Below are positions 1 through 10,200 of a stretch of DNA of 64,000 bases, in pieces (within the stretch, counting starts at the first letter, position 1; each line of letters begins with the position of its first letter). Source of the DNA: Hymenobacter algoricola (GTDB lineage: Bacteria; Bacteroidota; Bacteroidia; Cytophagales; Hymenobacteraceae); the NCBI RefSeq assembly GCF_039539525.1, contig NZ_BAABDH010000110.1, forward strand, positions 1-64,000, given 5' to 3'. The position numbers and the translations under genes are program-made. Under the pieces are notes generated by a model that saw only the letters and a list, made by a program, of their open reading frames with translations, was not told where the DNA came from and did not search any database.

Positions 1-1
1 A

Positions 2-79
2 TGTGAATTTCGCTTCAACCATCGCTACGAAAACGTGTATAAAGTCTTGCTCAAAGAACTTCGCCAACGGCCCCTCTAA
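2..79 (+). pseudogene. C-terminal end of a transposase, probably IS1595-type (partial at window edge)
   Basis: The first open frame runs from the window edge to a TAA at 77-79 and encodes about 25 residues, with the segment CEFRFNHRYENVY followed by a basic, leucine-rich end. A xFRFNHR motif just before the stop is typical of the C-terminus of ISXO2/IS1595-type DDE transposases. Only the tail is visible, so I cannot tell whether the full gene to the left is intact. No terminal inverted repeat was recognised between this stop and the peptidase gene at 189. Confidence 0.45.
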
Positions 80-188
80 GCTCGATTTGCTTCCTAAGCC
101 CCTAAATTAATTATCAACTCACTGCCAGCCCTTCTTCTATATTAGAGGCGCCGTTTCCTCCGCCCGCTTACTACGTTTCAATTTGAGC

Positions 189-2645
189 ATGAAAAAATTC
201 TACCTCTTTGCATTTTTAGCACTTTGCCAAGGCCCCGTTTTAGCCCAGGACGCTATGTACCAGCAGCCGCCCAAAGCCATTACCGATATGGTGGACGCCG
301 CGGTGCTGCCCCGGGTGAGCGTGGCTTCCAACGGACAGTGGCTGCTGATGATGAGCGTGCAGGAAATGCCCGGTATTGCCGAGCTGGCCCAGCCTGAGCT
401 GCGCCTGGCCGGCCTGCGGCTGAACCCGCGCACCAACGGCCCCAGCCGCACCACCTACCTCACCGACCTGCGCCTGCGTCGCCTGCCCGACGGCCGGGAG
501 CTGCCCGTGCAGGGCCTGCCCGCCAAAGCCCGCATCAGCGAAGTGACCTGGTCGCCGGACAACACCAAAGTCGCTTTCACCCATACCACGGCCAACCACA
601 TTGAGCTGTGGGTGGTCGACGTGGCCTCGGCCTCGGCCCGGCTGATGCCGAACCTGTTTCTGAACAGCGTATTCGGCTCGTCGTTTCAGTGGCTGCCCGA
701 CTCCCACACGCTGCTGGCCCGCGCCATTGTGGGCGGCCGCGGCGAGGCCCCGGTTATCAATCCCGTGCCGATGGGTCCGATTGTGCAGGAAAATGCCGGC
801 AAGAAAGCGGCCGCCCGCACCTATCAGGATCTGCTGAGAAGCCCCGGCGACGAAAAGCTGTTCGACTACTACGCCGCCGCGCAGCTGGTGAAAGTGGATC
901 TGCAGCTGGGGCGGATGCAGCCCTTAGGCGACCCGGGTATCATTCAGAGCGCAGTGGCCTCGCCCAACGGGCAGTTTGTGCTGGTCAAGTCCCGGCAGCG
1001 GCCCTACTCCTACACCCTGCCCGTGAGCAGCTTTCCCGAGCAGGTCAAGGTCCTGAGCCTGGAGGGCCTGGTGGTGAAGGTGCTGGCCGAGTCGCCGCTG
1101 GCCGACAACCTGCCCACCAGCTTCGACGCGGTGCCCACCGGCGCCCGGGAGCACGGCTGGCGCGACGACGTCCCGGCCACCGTGTACTGGGTGGAAGCCC
1201 AGGACGGCGGCAACCCGAAAGCCCCGACGGCTATCCGGGAGAAGCTGTTTACTCTGGCCTCACCATTTGAAAATGCTCCCCAGGAGCTGGCCGCTTTGCC
1301 CCTGCGCTTCCGCAGTATCAGCTGGGGTACGGCCACGCTGGCGCTGGTGGAAGGCTACCGCTGGTCGGACCGCAAGGAGATGACCTGGCTGCTGAACCCC
1401 ACGACCAAAGCGACGCCCGCCGTGCTGTTCAGCCGCTCGTCGCAGGACACGTATTCCGACCCCGGCACGCCGTTCGAGGTGCGCAACGCGGCCGGCCGCT
1501 ACGTGCTGGCTACCGACGCTAAAAGCGAGAAGCTCTACTTCGTGGGCGCCGGCGCCTCGGCCCAGGGGGAGCGGCCCTTCGTGGACGAGCTGGATGTAAA
1601 AACCCGCAAAACCGAGCGGTGGTGGCAGTCGGCGGCGCCGTACTACGAGGTGCCGGTGACCATTCTGGACGTAGCCCGGCGTGAGCTGCTGACCCGGCGC
1701 GAGTCGGCGCAGGAAAACCCGAACTACTTCCTGCGCGAGGTGCGCAAGCAGAAGCTCACGGCCCTGACCAGATTTGCCAACCCGTACGCGGCCCTGGGTC
1801 CGCTGACCAAGCAGGTGCTCAAGTACCAGCGGGCCGACGGCGTGGAGCTGACGGCCAACCTGTATCTGCCGCCCAACTACGCGAAGGAAACCGGCCCGCT
1901 GCCCACGCTGATGGAGGCATACCCGGTAGAGTTTAAGGACAGGAAAAACGCGGGCCAGGTGAAAGGCTCCCCCTACGCCTTCACCCGCGTGAGCTGGGGC
2001 TCCCCGATTTTCTGGGTTACCCAGGGCTATGCCGTGCTCCAGGCCACGTCCATTCCGATTGTGGGCGAAGGCACCCAGGAGCCCAACGACACCTACACCG
2101 AGCAGCTGGTAGCCAGCGCCAAAGCCGCCATCGACGAAGGCGCGCGCCTGGGCGTGGTCGACCCCAAGCGGGTGGCCGTGATGGGGCATTCCTACGGCGC
2201 CTTTATGACGGCCAACCTGCTGGCGCACTCCACGCTGTTCCGGGCCGGCATTGCCCGCAGCGGCGCCTACAACCGCACGCTCACGCCCTTCGGCTTCCAG
2301 GCCGAGGAGCGCACCTACTGGGAAGCGCCCGCGGTGTACAACCAGATGTCGCCCTTCGCCTTCGCCAACCAGATCAAAGCCCCGCTGCTGCTGATTCACG
2401 GGGAGGCCGATAACAACTCGGGTACGTTTCCGCTGCAGACGGAGCGGTTTTACAGCGCCCTGAAGGGCCACGGGGCCACGGCCCGCTACGTGGTGCTGCC
2501 CTTCGAGGCCCACGGCTACGCCGCCCGTGAATCTATTCTGCACATGCTCTGGGAAATGAACACCTGGCTGAATCAGTACGTGAAGAGCCCGCCGGCGCTG
2601 GGTGCCGCCACACCGCCCGCGCCCAAACAAGGCAGCACCAACTAG
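189..2645 (+). CDS. S9 family prolyl oligopeptidase-like secreted peptidase
   Basis: The protein has 818 aa from the ATG at 189; an in-frame TTG six bases upstream would add two residues, but the ATG gives a clean signal peptide (MKKFYLFAFLALCQGPVLAQ). Residues about 80-500 form a WD-like propeller region with TWSPDNTKVAFTH-type blades. Residues about 560-800 form the alpha/beta hydrolase domain. The catalytic triad can be read as Ser668 in GHSYGAF, Asp741 in GEADNN and His775 in FEAHGY. The architecture matches the glutamyl/dipeptidyl S9 group exported to the periplasm or outside of Bacteroidota. It is monocistronic and followed by a terminator. The peptide specificity cannot be read from sequence. 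Confidence 0.93.
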   Translation: MKKFYLFAFLALCQGPVLAQDAMYQQPPKAITDMVDAAVLPRVSVASNGQWLLMMSVQEMPGIAELAQPELRLAGLRLNPRTNGPSRTTYLTDLRLRRLPDGRELPVQGLPAKARISEVTWSPDNTKVAFTHTTANHIELWVVDVASASARLMPNLFLNSVFGSSFQWLPDSHTLLARAIVGGRGEAPVINPVPMGPIVQENAGKKAAARTYQDLLRSPGDEKLFDYYAAAQLVKVDLQLGRMQPLGDPGIIQSAVASPNGQFVLVKSRQRPYSYTLPVSSFPEQVKVLSLEGLVVKVLAESPLADNLPTSFDAVPTGAREHGWRDDVPATVYWVEAQDGGNPKAPTAIREKLFTLASPFENAPQELAALPLRFRSISWGTATLALVEGYRWSDRKEMTWLLNPTTKATPAVLFSRSSQDTYSDPGTPFEVRNAAGRYVLATDAKSEKLYFVGAGASAQGERPFVDELDVKTRKTERWWQSAAPYYEVPVTILDVARRELLTRRESAQENPNYFLREVRKQKLTALTRFANPYAALGPLTKQVLKYQRADGVELTANLYLPPNYAKETGPLPTLMEAYPVEFKDRKNAGQVKGSPYAFTRVSWGSPIFWVTQGYAVLQATSIPIVGEGTQEPNDTYTEQLVASAKAAIDEGARLGVVDPKRVAVMGHSYGAFMTANLLAHSTLFRAGIARSGAYNRTLTPFGFQAEERTYWEAPAVYNQMSPFAFANQIKAPLLLIHGEADNNSGTFPLQTERFYSALKGHGATARYVVLPFEAHGYAARESILHMLWEMNTWLNQYVKSPPALGAATPPAPKQGSTN

Positions 2646-2667
2646 CCGCCGGATTACGGTAGCAGTC

Positions 2668-2698
2668 AAACCCCGGACCCGGTCAGGCCCGGGGTTTT
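2668..2698 (+). terminator. Rho-independent terminator of the S9 peptidase gene
   Basis: AAACCCCGG (2668-2676) pairs with CCGGGGTTT (2689-2697), with a T-rich end, 23 bases after the stop codon. Confidence 0.75.
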
Positions 2699-2819
2699 GC
2701 TTTGGCTTTGCAGCGGCGGGCAGGTCGGGCGCATCACGAACGTCAGCAGGGGGTTATAACCCGCGCCGCTCTTTCTGCGTTACAACCCACATTCATTTTC
2801 TCACCTGAATCCAGACGTC

Positions 2820-3110
2820 ATGAAAACCTTCAAAGGATATATAGCGCTGTTTTCCACCGCGGTGATGCTGACCGCAGTGGTGGCTCCTGAAACGGCCCAG
2901 GCGCAAACCACGCCCAAGAAAGGCTGGAGCGGTAAAGCCAAAGGGGCTGCCATTGGCGGCGGGGCCGGCGTAGTGGGGGGCGCCGTAGTCGGCGGCACCA
3001 AGGGCGCGGTAATCGGGGGCGTGGCCGGCGCCGCGGCCGGGGGTCTGATTGGCCGTAAAAAAGACAAGAAGAAGAACCCCGTACGCTACGAGCAGTACTC
3101 GAAAAAATAG
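2820..3110 (+). CDS. Glycine-zipper small secreted/membrane protein
   Basis: A 96-aa protein with an N-terminal signal sequence that ends near AQAQ (residues 27-30). A glycine/alanine zipper follows (about 40-78: AIGGGAGVVGGAVVGG, then GGVAGAAAGG), then a lysine cluster RKKDKKKN and a short polar tail. Glycine zippers of this YMGG type insert into or span membranes and are common in small Bacteroidota envelope proteins; the molecular role is unknown. It has its own terminator and no operon partner. The lysine-rich block after the zipper may act as a positive-inside anchor, which is inference. Confidence 0.75.
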   Translation: MKTFKGYIALFSTAVMLTAVVAPETAQAQTTPKKGWSGKAKGAAIGGGAGVVGGAVVGGTKGAVIGGVAGAAAGGLIGRKKDKKKNPVRYEQYSKK

Positions 3111-3135
3111 CCGACCCGCCTGTTCAGACAGCTAT

Positions 3136-3172
3136 AAAACGACTTTGGGCTCCGGGCTCAAAGTCGTTTTTT
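3136..3172 (+). terminator. Rho-independent terminator after the glycine-zipper gene
   Basis: AAAACGACTTTG (3136-3147) pairs perfectly with CAAAGTCGTTTT (3159-3170), followed by further T residues. Confidence 0.85.
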
Positions 3173-3309
3173 CTTGCTCCAAGCCAGCCGTTTCCTTTTT
3201 TGGGTGCTTCTTGCCCCGCTGGGATATACCCGGGTGGCGTAAACCGACCCGAAGCCATGCAGCGCAGGCTGGCAGCACTCTTCCTTTTCATCTTTTTATT
3301 TTCGCGGTT

Positions 3310-4470
3310 ATGACTCTTCGCTTTTACTTTCTGCTGCTGCTGACGACCCTGGCCCTGGCTCCCGCCGTCCGGGCCCAAACCACGGTGCAGGGCAGCATCC
3401 GGAGTGGCGGGCTGCGCCGCGACTACCGCCTCTACGTGCCGGCGGCCTACTCGGCCGCTACCCGGGTGCCGCTGCTCTTCAACCTGCACGGCTACGGCTC
3501 CAGCAATCTGGAACAGGAAAACTACGGCGACTTCCGCCCCATTGCCGATACGGCCAACTTCCTGGTAGTACACCCCAATGGTACGGTTGACGGTGCCGGC
3601 AACCGCGCCTGGAACACGTTTGCCCCGCCCGGCGGAATTGATGATGTGGCCTTCCTCTCGGCCCTGATCGACTCGCTCAGGCTCACTTACAACATCGACC
3701 CGGACCGGATTTACAGCACGGGCATGAGCAACGGGGGCTTTATGAGCTACGAGCTGGCGGGCCGCCTCAGTGGCCGGGTGGCCGCTGTTGCGTCCGTCAC
3801 GGGCAGCATCGTGCAGAGCCACCTCAATACGTTTGCGCCCCAGCACCCGGTGCCGGTCCTTCAGATACACGGCACGGCCGACAACACGGTGCCTTACAAC
3901 GGTAACTCGCTGTTTTTGCCCGTTCCGACGGTACTCAGCTACTGGGTGCAGTTTAATGGCTGCGCGCCCACGCCCCAGGTTACCCAGGTTCCCGACGTGA
4001 ACACCACCGACGGCAGCACAGCGGAGCGGTCGGTGTGGCGCGGGGGGCGTAATGGCAGCGTGGTGGAGCACTACCGCATCATCGGCGGCGGCCACACCTG
4101 GCCCGGCTCGGCCTTCACCATCGGCGTTACCAACCGCGACATCAACGCCAGCCGGGAAGTGTGGCGCTTTCTGCGGCCCTACCGCCTAAGCCGCCTCAGT
4201 GCGCCGCTGGCTGCCAAACCCCGCGCCCGCGCCGGCTTCAGCTCCTACCCCAACCCCTTCAGCAGCTCCCTGACCCTGAACACCGGCCCCGGCCCGCGGC
4301 CCGACCGGGTGACGGTAACCAACGCGCTGGGCCGGCCGATGCCGGTAGTGTTTGAGGCGGCCGGCGCGGATGAGCTGCGGCTGACTACGGCCCCCTGGCC
4401 CGCGGGCCTTTACCTGGTGCGCACGGAAACAAACGGCCGGGTGGACACCCGGAAAATAGTAAAGCAGTAA
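3310..4470 (+). CDS. Secreted PHB-depolymerase / feruloyl-esterase-like hydrolase with T9SS tail
   Basis: A 386-aa protein from the ATG at 3310, chosen because a signal peptide (MTLRFYFLLLLTTLALAPAV) follows at once; the frame is open further upstream without plausible coding sequence. Residues about 25-285 are an LpqC/esterase-D type alpha/beta hydrolase: Ser140 in GMSNGGF, Asp191 in GTADNTVP and His262 in GGGHTWPG form the triad. Residues about 310-386 are a T9SS type A sorting domain beginning YPNPF and ending KIVKQ, so the enzyme should be released or surface-attached. Relatives act on polyhydroxybutyrate or on feruloyl/acetyl esters of plant polymers; the nearby carbohydrate locus makes the second option attractive but unproven. 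Confidence 0.85.
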   Translation: MTLRFYFLLLLTTLALAPAVRAQTTVQGSIRSGGLRRDYRLYVPAAYSAATRVPLLFNLHGYGSSNLEQENYGDFRPIADTANFLVVHPNGTVDGAGNRAWNTFAPPGGIDDVAFLSALIDSLRLTYNIDPDRIYSTGMSNGGFMSYELAGRLSGRVAAVASVTGSIVQSHLNTFAPQHPVPVLQIHGTADNTVPYNGNSLFLPVPTVLSYWVQFNGCAPTPQVTQVPDVNTTDGSTAERSVWRGGRNGSVVEHYRIIGGGHTWPGSAFTIGVTNRDINASREVWRFLRPYRLSRLSAPLAAKPRARAGFSSYPNPFSSSLTLNTGPGPRPDRVTVTNALGRPMPVVFEAAGADELRLTTAPWPAGLYLVRTETNGRVDTRKIVKQ

Positions 4471-4599
4471 AGCCGCCAGAGTCGCCTTGCGGCCCTGGGC
4501 CATCGGCAGCACTATTCTGCTTGCTGATGCAACCTTGCGTTCCGGTTTGGTATCCCGACCTTAGACTGCTGTATCATTAAACCCAGCGCTGCTGACCCT

Positions 4600-5112
4600 A
4601 TGCAAAGACTTTACTACCTGCTGCTCGGCGGCCTGCTGCTCTCACTCAGCGGCTGCCCGATGGTCGACCCGTTTGAGCCGGATCCGCTACCCAAGTATAA
4701 GCCCCTGCTGATGGCCCGCTCCCAGCTGGAGCAGGCCGTGGCCGCCCTGCCGCCCCAGGTACTGCGCAACACCGGCAAGATTTACCTGCGCGACCCGTAT
4801 ATCTACATCAACGAGCAGTACGAGGGCGTCCACATCATCGACAACCACGACCCTACTCACCCCGAGGCCGTGGCCTTTCTGCGCATTCCGGGCAACGTGG
4901 ACGTGGCCATGCAGGGCAATCTGCTCTACGCCGACAGCGGCCCCGACCTGCTCACCTTCGACGTGAGTGACGCCCGCCATGTCCGCCTGCTGCACCGCGT
5001 CCGCGACGCGGTGCCGGAGCTGCCCATGCCCCAGCTGGGCAGCATTCCTCAGGAGTACCAGAGCCCGAATCGTCCGGCCGATGCCGTGGTGGTCGGGTGG
5101 CAGAAGCTTTAA
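4600..5112 (+). CDS. LVIVD-repeat lipoprotein, N-terminal half
   Basis: A 170-aa lipoprotein with lipobox LSGC near residue 19. It contains beta-propeller-like LVIVD segments (GKIYLRDPYIYINEQYEG, VHIIDNHDP, then LLTFDVSDARHVRLL). The usual member of this family is about 400 aa, with a second half that starts with a GGSMARFT-like segment. That second half is encoded by the next gene, in the same reading frame, 18 bases downstream. The sequence stops at VVVGWQKL, where full-length proteins continue. It may be one half of a split propeller or a truncated relic; see findings. Confidence 0.7.
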   Translation: MQRLYYLLLGGLLLSLSGCPMVDPFEPDPLPKYKPLLMARSQLEQAVAALPPQVLRNTGKIYLRDPYIYINEQYEGVHIIDNHDPTHPEAVAFLRIPGNVDVAMQGNLLYADSGPDLLTFDVSDARHVRLLHRVRDAVPELPMPQLGSIPQEYQSPNRPADAVVVGWQKL

Positions 5113-5130
5113 TCCTTCGTTCCGATTTTT

Positions 5131-5895
5131 ATGCGCCTTTCCTCTACCCTGCCGGCCCGTTGCGCCGCTCACCTGCTGCTGCTCGCCGGGCTGGCCTCCT
5201 GCTCCAACAAAGATGCGTCGAGTCCTAACCTGGCCGCCGACAATGGCAAGGGGGGCTCCCTGGCCCGCTTTACCGTGATGGGCACTACCCTCTACGTCGT
5301 CGATAACCAAAGCCTGCGCCTGTTCAGCCTAGCCACGCCGACGGCTCCCACCCGGGGCCCCGTGGTCGACCTGCGCGTGGGCATCGAAACCATCTTCCCG
5401 AAGGCGCCCTACCTGTTTCTGGGTACCCAGCGGGGCATGTACATCTTCGACGCCTCGGTGCCGACCGCGCCCGAGCAGCTGGCCTACTACGAGCACGTGG
5501 TGAGCTGCGACCCGGTGGTGGTCGACGACCGGTATGCCTACGTGACGCTGCGCGGGGGCCGCGCCTGCGGCGGCGGCATCAATCAGTTGCAGGTCATTGA
5601 CCTGACCAACCTGCGCGCCCCGCGCCTGGTCCGCTCCTACCCTATGGTGCATCCCATGGGCCTGGGCGTCGACAGCGCCCTGCTGTTCGTGTGTGATAAG
5701 GAACAGCTGAAGGTATTCAGCACGGCCAATGCGCCCGAGCTGCTGCCCCTGCAGTCGTTCGGCGTGAATGTCTCGGACGTTATTCCCAACCGGGGCAACC
5801 TGCTGGCCATCGGCCCCGACGGCCTGTACCAGTACACGTATCAGGGTGGCAAGCTCACGCCCCTGAGCAAGCTGCCCATCACGCCTTCCCTGTAA
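5131..5895 (+). CDS. LVIVD-repeat lipoprotein, C-terminal half
   Basis: A 254-aa protein that starts with its own signal sequence and lipobox-like LASC (about residue 24), then GKGGSLARFTVMG. Propeller strands follow: FLGTQRGMYIFDAS, SCDPVVVDDRYAYVTLRGG, NQLQVIDLTN and GLYQYTYQGG. This order is the C-terminal half of the LVIVD family. It lies in the same frame as the preceding gene, separated by a TAA and six codons. Its stop overlaps the start of the next gene by one base (TAATG), so translation of the two is probably coupled. The job is unknown; LVIVD lipoproteins are surface or periplasmic scaffolds in this phylum. Confidence 0.72.
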   Translation: MRLSSTLPARCAAHLLLLAGLASCSNKDASSPNLAADNGKGGSLARFTVMGTTLYVVDNQSLRLFSLATPTAPTRGPVVDLRVGIETIFPKAPYLFLGTQRGMYIFDASVPTAPEQLAYYEHVVSCDPVVVDDRYAYVTLRGGRACGGGINQLQVIDLTNLRAPRLVRSYPMVHPMGLGVDSALLFVCDKEQLKVFSTANAPELLPLQSFGVNVSDVIPNRGNLLAIGPDGLYQYTYQGGKLTPLSKLPITPSL

Positions 5896-6593
5896 TGCCC
5901 GCTCTCTGGACCCGGGCCGGGGGCCGCTGGCTGGCGGCCGGGCTGCTGGGCCTGGCGCACCCGGCGGCCGCGCAGCTTCTGTTGCCCGCGGCTACGGCCA
6001 CTCCGCCCCAGGTGCTGGCCATCAAGGCGGCGGTGCTGCCGCTGCTGGCCCGGGGCTATCAGCTCAGTCTGGAAAAAGCCTGGGGCCAGCATTACCAGCA
6101 GAGCCTGAGCCTGACGCCCCAGCTCTACTACGGTCCCGTGAGCAACACGACCTCCGAGCCCAGCGAAGGCGGCCGCGACCAGGTGCGCGGCGCCGGCCTC
6201 GACGTGCAGTACCGCCGCTATCTGAGCCTGCGCGCCCGGCCGCTGGCGGGGCTTTACGTGGCCGGCGGCCCCCAGCTGCAGCGCTTCAAAGTAGACTTTC
6301 AGGCCCGCAGCTGGCAGCCCGAACCAGGCCCCAACGGGCTGCTGTACTACCAGTACCTCTTGGCCGATCAGACCGAAACCATTACCCGCCTCGGGGCCAC
6401 GGCCGTCGTGGGCAAGCAGATGGTGCTGGACAACACGCCCCTCGTTATCGACCTGTTCGTGGGCCTGGGCTGGCGCGCCGCCTGGACCAGCACCAGCGCG
6501 CTCCCGGCCGGCCGGTATGCATCGGGCATGAGCAACTACGGCTCCGCCGGATTCTTCCTGCCGGTCGGTATCAAGGTGGGGCTAGTCTTATAA
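5895..6593 (+). CDS. Outer-membrane beta-barrel-like hypothetical protein
   Basis: A 232-aa protein with an N-terminal signal sequence (ends near HPAAAQ, residue 27). Repeated alternating beta strands rich in Tyr/Leu follow (SLSLTPQLYYG, YRRYLSLRARPLAGLYVAGGPQL, LFVGLGWRAAW), ending FFLPVGIKVGLVL. The pattern resembles DUF3575-type or porin-like barrels. The start overlaps the stop of the LVIVD half-gene, which suggests an operon of two lipoproteins plus a barrel. I do not recognise a specific function. Confidence 0.6.
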   Translation: MPALWTRAGGRWLAAGLLGLAHPAAAQLLLPAATATPPQVLAIKAAVLPLLARGYQLSLEKAWGQHYQQSLSLTPQLYYGPVSNTTSEPSEGGRDQVRGAGLDVQYRRYLSLRARPLAGLYVAGGPQLQRFKVDFQARSWQPEPGPNGLLYYQYLLADQTETITRLGATAVVGKQMVLDNTPLVIDLFVGLGWRAAWTSTSALPAGRYASGMSNYGSAGFFLPVGIKVGLVL

Positions 6594-6638
6594 ACGGAAC
6601 CGGGGCGGCAGGATACATCTGCCGCCCCGGTTCCGTTT
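6592..6638 (+). terminator. Strong terminator with a 20-bp perfect stem
   Basis: Positions 6592-6611 and 6619-6638 are exact reverse complements (arm AAACGGAACCGGGGCGGCAG) around a 7-base loop. The stem overlaps the stop codon of the barrel gene, and a T tract follows at about 6645. Confidence 0.88.
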
Positions 6639-7282
6639 ACAATACTTTTTTCGCGCCACGGAGCCACGCCACCGCAGTGACCCAGGCCGGACGCCGGCTA
6701 GCCGCCGCAGGCGGCGGCAGGGAGAGTGGTAGCTGCGGCCGGGCTTGCTGCCGGGCCGGTTGGTGTAACTAACGTCGGCCCCACGGAGCTTTACCAAGGA
6801 CGTTGCCTGTAGGCCGGTGTGCCGCGCGCCAGGCTGCAATACCCCGGTGAGCACCAGTTTATCCGGCCTCATAACTCGGCAACGCCAACCGGGACCAAGT
6901 GGGGCAACGCAAACGTTTCCGTAGATAAATCCGGTGACTTGCTGTGTTTTGCCGGCTGGTTTCCCAACCTTTAGCCACCCGCCATTGCCGGCGGTTCGGC
7001 TGCCCCCGCGCAGCTTCTGCCTCCTGCACCTACCCGCCGCCGGCCCCGGCAGCCCGGGCCTTTGCAACTGCCCCGGACGGCCCCGCCGTCATTCGTCCTG
7101 CCCCCAACCTACCCGCGCGCCTTTTGGGGCGTCCGGAATCCTAGTGTCCGGTAGTGCCCGCGCCCGACTGGGCCAGAGGCCCCGCCGGCGGGCGAAAAAC
7201 ACGGGGCTTCTGTGCCCCGGCAGCTGCCGCCAACCGCTGTCATCCGCTGATCTGCTCCTTCTGAAACAACCCCAAAATTCCC
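6639..7282. other. Long leader region upstream of the 1706-aa glycosidase
   Basis: There is no convincing gene in these 640 bases. The region holds a GC-rich hairpin near 6700-6725 (GCCGCCGC / GCGGCGGC) and the operator-like motif at 6909. The rest is probably promoter and 5' leader of the gene at 7283. Short open frames here lack coding character. Confidence 0.5.
6909..6929 (+). promoter_or_regulatory. LacI-type operator-like site, copy 1
   Basis: GCAAACGTTTCC holds the palindrome AAACGTTT and continues as GTAGATAAA. The same core with the same 3' extension occurs at 15597 beside the LacI-family gene. It lies about 360 bases upstream of the 1706-aa secreted glycosidase. A central CG in an A/T-flanked palindrome is the usual LacI-family operator form. 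Confidence 0.6.
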
Positions 7283-10200
7283 ATGAAAAGAATTTTATCC
7301 CTCGTTCTGCTGGGTCTGCTCACGCTAACGTCCAGCTACGGGCAGGCTATTTCACCCTACCTGGCCGGGCAGAACGCCTGGCTGCCTACAGCCCTGGGCA
7401 CTCAGGTTTTCAACGGGCAGCTCGACCGGCTGTGGCCGGTGGTGCAGCAGTCGAAGGTGCGCATGGTGCGCATCGGCGGCAACGGCGTGAACTCCAACCT
7501 GGTGACCAATCCGCAGTACATTGCGCTGATTGACTCCGTCCGGCGCATCGGGGCCGAGCCGATGGTGCAGGTGTCGGAAGGGCGGGGCCGGTTCACGGCG
7601 GCGCAGGCGGCCCAGGTCGTGCACCACGTCAACATCACGATGGGCCGGCACGTGAAGTACTGGATTATCGGCAACGAGCCCGACCTGAACAATGCGGCCC
7701 ACCCCAACCCAACCCCCGTGGCGGGCGTGGCGGCCTACCTCAAGGCGTTTGCGTCGGCTATGAAAGCGGTGGACCCCGGCATTCTGATTGTGGGGCCGGA
7801 GAATGCCGCCTACAACAGCTACTTCCCGGCCCTGGTGGGCGGGGCCAACGACGTTACCGGCACCGATGCCAGCGGCCGCTACTACATCGACGTCATCTCC
7901 TTTCACACCTACCCGTTTGCGGGCACCCAGACGCGGGCCCAGGTGGTGAATGGCACCCAGAACCTGACCGCCAACGTGACCAACCTGCTGGGCCTGATGG
8001 CCAGCGCCAACGCCCTGCACAACCGCACCGGGGCCAACGCGCTGCGCTGGGCCCTCACCGAGTTCAACGTCGACTACGCCAACCCCACCGCCAATACCGT
8101 GGAAGGCGTGGGCGTGCATTCCTTCCTCAACGGCCAGTACTGGGCCGAGGTATTCGGGGTGGGCATGAAGTACGAGGCCGTATCGATGCAGCCCTGGTCG
8201 ATTCACGAGGGCAACGGGGCCCGGGGCGTGGGCGACCTGGGCTACCTCGACGGCTCGGGTGCGACCATCAAGCCCCGCTCGGCCTTCTGGCATGAGATGC
8301 TGGTATCGGAAAACATGCACGGCACCAACCTTAACGCCACCGACAACCAGGCGCTGGTGAAAGTGCTCAGCAGCACTGATAACGGCACCACCGCGGTGAT
8401 GCTGCTCAACGAAAGCGACGCAACGGACTACGACTTCACGGTGCAGCTTTCCACGGCCCCGGTGCCGGGCGTGGCAGCCCTGAAAATCAACGTGCCGGCC
8501 GGCCTCGCCAGCTCTTACAACGGCAAGCTCTACGCGCAGTCGACGCTGGTACTGCTCTTCAACAGCCAGGGCGCGCTGACGAAGAAAATCGTGTACTCGC
8601 TGCAGCACGCCCAGAACACGCGGCCGCCCACCTACCTCAACCCCGGCCAAAGCTTCACGCTGGCGACTTTCTCGGCCGATAAAACCTTCACCTGCGTCGC
8701 GCCCGAGGCGGTGAATTTCGCGGCCACGGTGCTGGGCGAGTTCACCACGATAAACTGGGATTTCGGCGCCGGCGCCACGCCCCCAACCGCTACCGGCAAG
8801 GGCCCGGTAGCCGTGCGCTACGCCGCGGCCGGCACGCCCACCGTGACCATGACGCTGGTGAACCCCGACACCACGATTGTGGTGACCAGGGCGCCCCTGC
8901 AGGTGAGCAGCTGCGTGCGCACCCCGTTTCTGCCGGCCCCCGCCGTTGTTCCGGGCGTGGTGAAGGCCGTGGAGTTTGACAACGGCGGCCCGAACGTGGC
9001 TTACTTCGACTCGGACGCCGTCAACCGCGGGGCGGCCGTCGACCCCACCGTGCCCCGCGCCAACGAGAGCGTGGACACGGAAAAGGGTGACGGCGGCACG
9101 GGCAACGTGGGCTACTCGGCCAGCGGCGAGTGGCTGAAATACACGGTCAACATCCTGCGCACCGGCCTCTACCGCGTCACGGTGCGGGTAGCCACGGGCG
9201 CCACCTCCACGGGCTCCCTGCGGCTGTCGGTGAACGACGTGGACCGCACCGGCATCGTGCCGGTGCCGGCCACCGGTGGCTTCGGCACCTACCAGGATCT
9301 GGTCATCAACAACGTGTACCTGGAGGCCTCGCCCGGCGCCACGCTCCGGTTCGACATCGTGAGCAGCAGCCTGAACTTCTCCCGGCTCACGTTTGAGGAG
9401 CAGCCGATGACGGGTATCGTGGTAAACCGGCTCTACAACGCCACCTCTACCGGCGACGGCAGCCAGGACGCGGTGGAGCTGCTCGTAACCCAGGACCGCC
9501 TCGACCTGCGCGGGCTGATTGTAAAGGACTTCGAAGCCAACCTGACCAGCGACACCGGCGGCAAGTACCAGTTCAAAGACAATCCGCTGTGGAAAGAGCT
9601 GCGCATCGGCACCACCATCGTGCTGCGCCGCCTGACTTCCGGCATCAGCGGCTACGCCCCCGACGTGGACCCGGCCGACTTCAAGCTCGATCTGCTGCTG
9701 GAAAACGCGGCTTACCTCGACGCGCTGGCCCCGGCCGGCCAGAACTTCAACCTGACCCAGACCGACATGGTGCTGCTGAAAACCGGCAGCGCCGGCGGAA
9801 CAGCCAACGCCGTGCACGCCATGAGCTCGAACGGCGGCAGCACGGCCTTTTTTGCGGGCGTCGCCAGTCCCAAGCTCCTGCTGAGCGCCGGCCTGGGCAC
9901 GGGTGCGTTTGTGTACCCGCTGAACCCAACCCAGAGCGCCGCCGACTACACCGGCAGCAGCGTGGCTACCTCCACCAGCGCCAGCCGCAGCTGGGGCGAC
10001 GGATTCGGCACACCCAACGTCACCTACATCAACGCGCTGCGCAACGCCGCCTTCACGGCCCCCACCATCGTGGTCAACCGCGTGTACAACGGCTCCAACG
10101 ACGCCAGCGGCAGCACCGACGCGGTGGAGCTGCTGGTCGTGCAGGATCACCTGGACCTGCGCAACGTGGTGGTGAAGGACTTTGAGAGCAACAACTCGAC

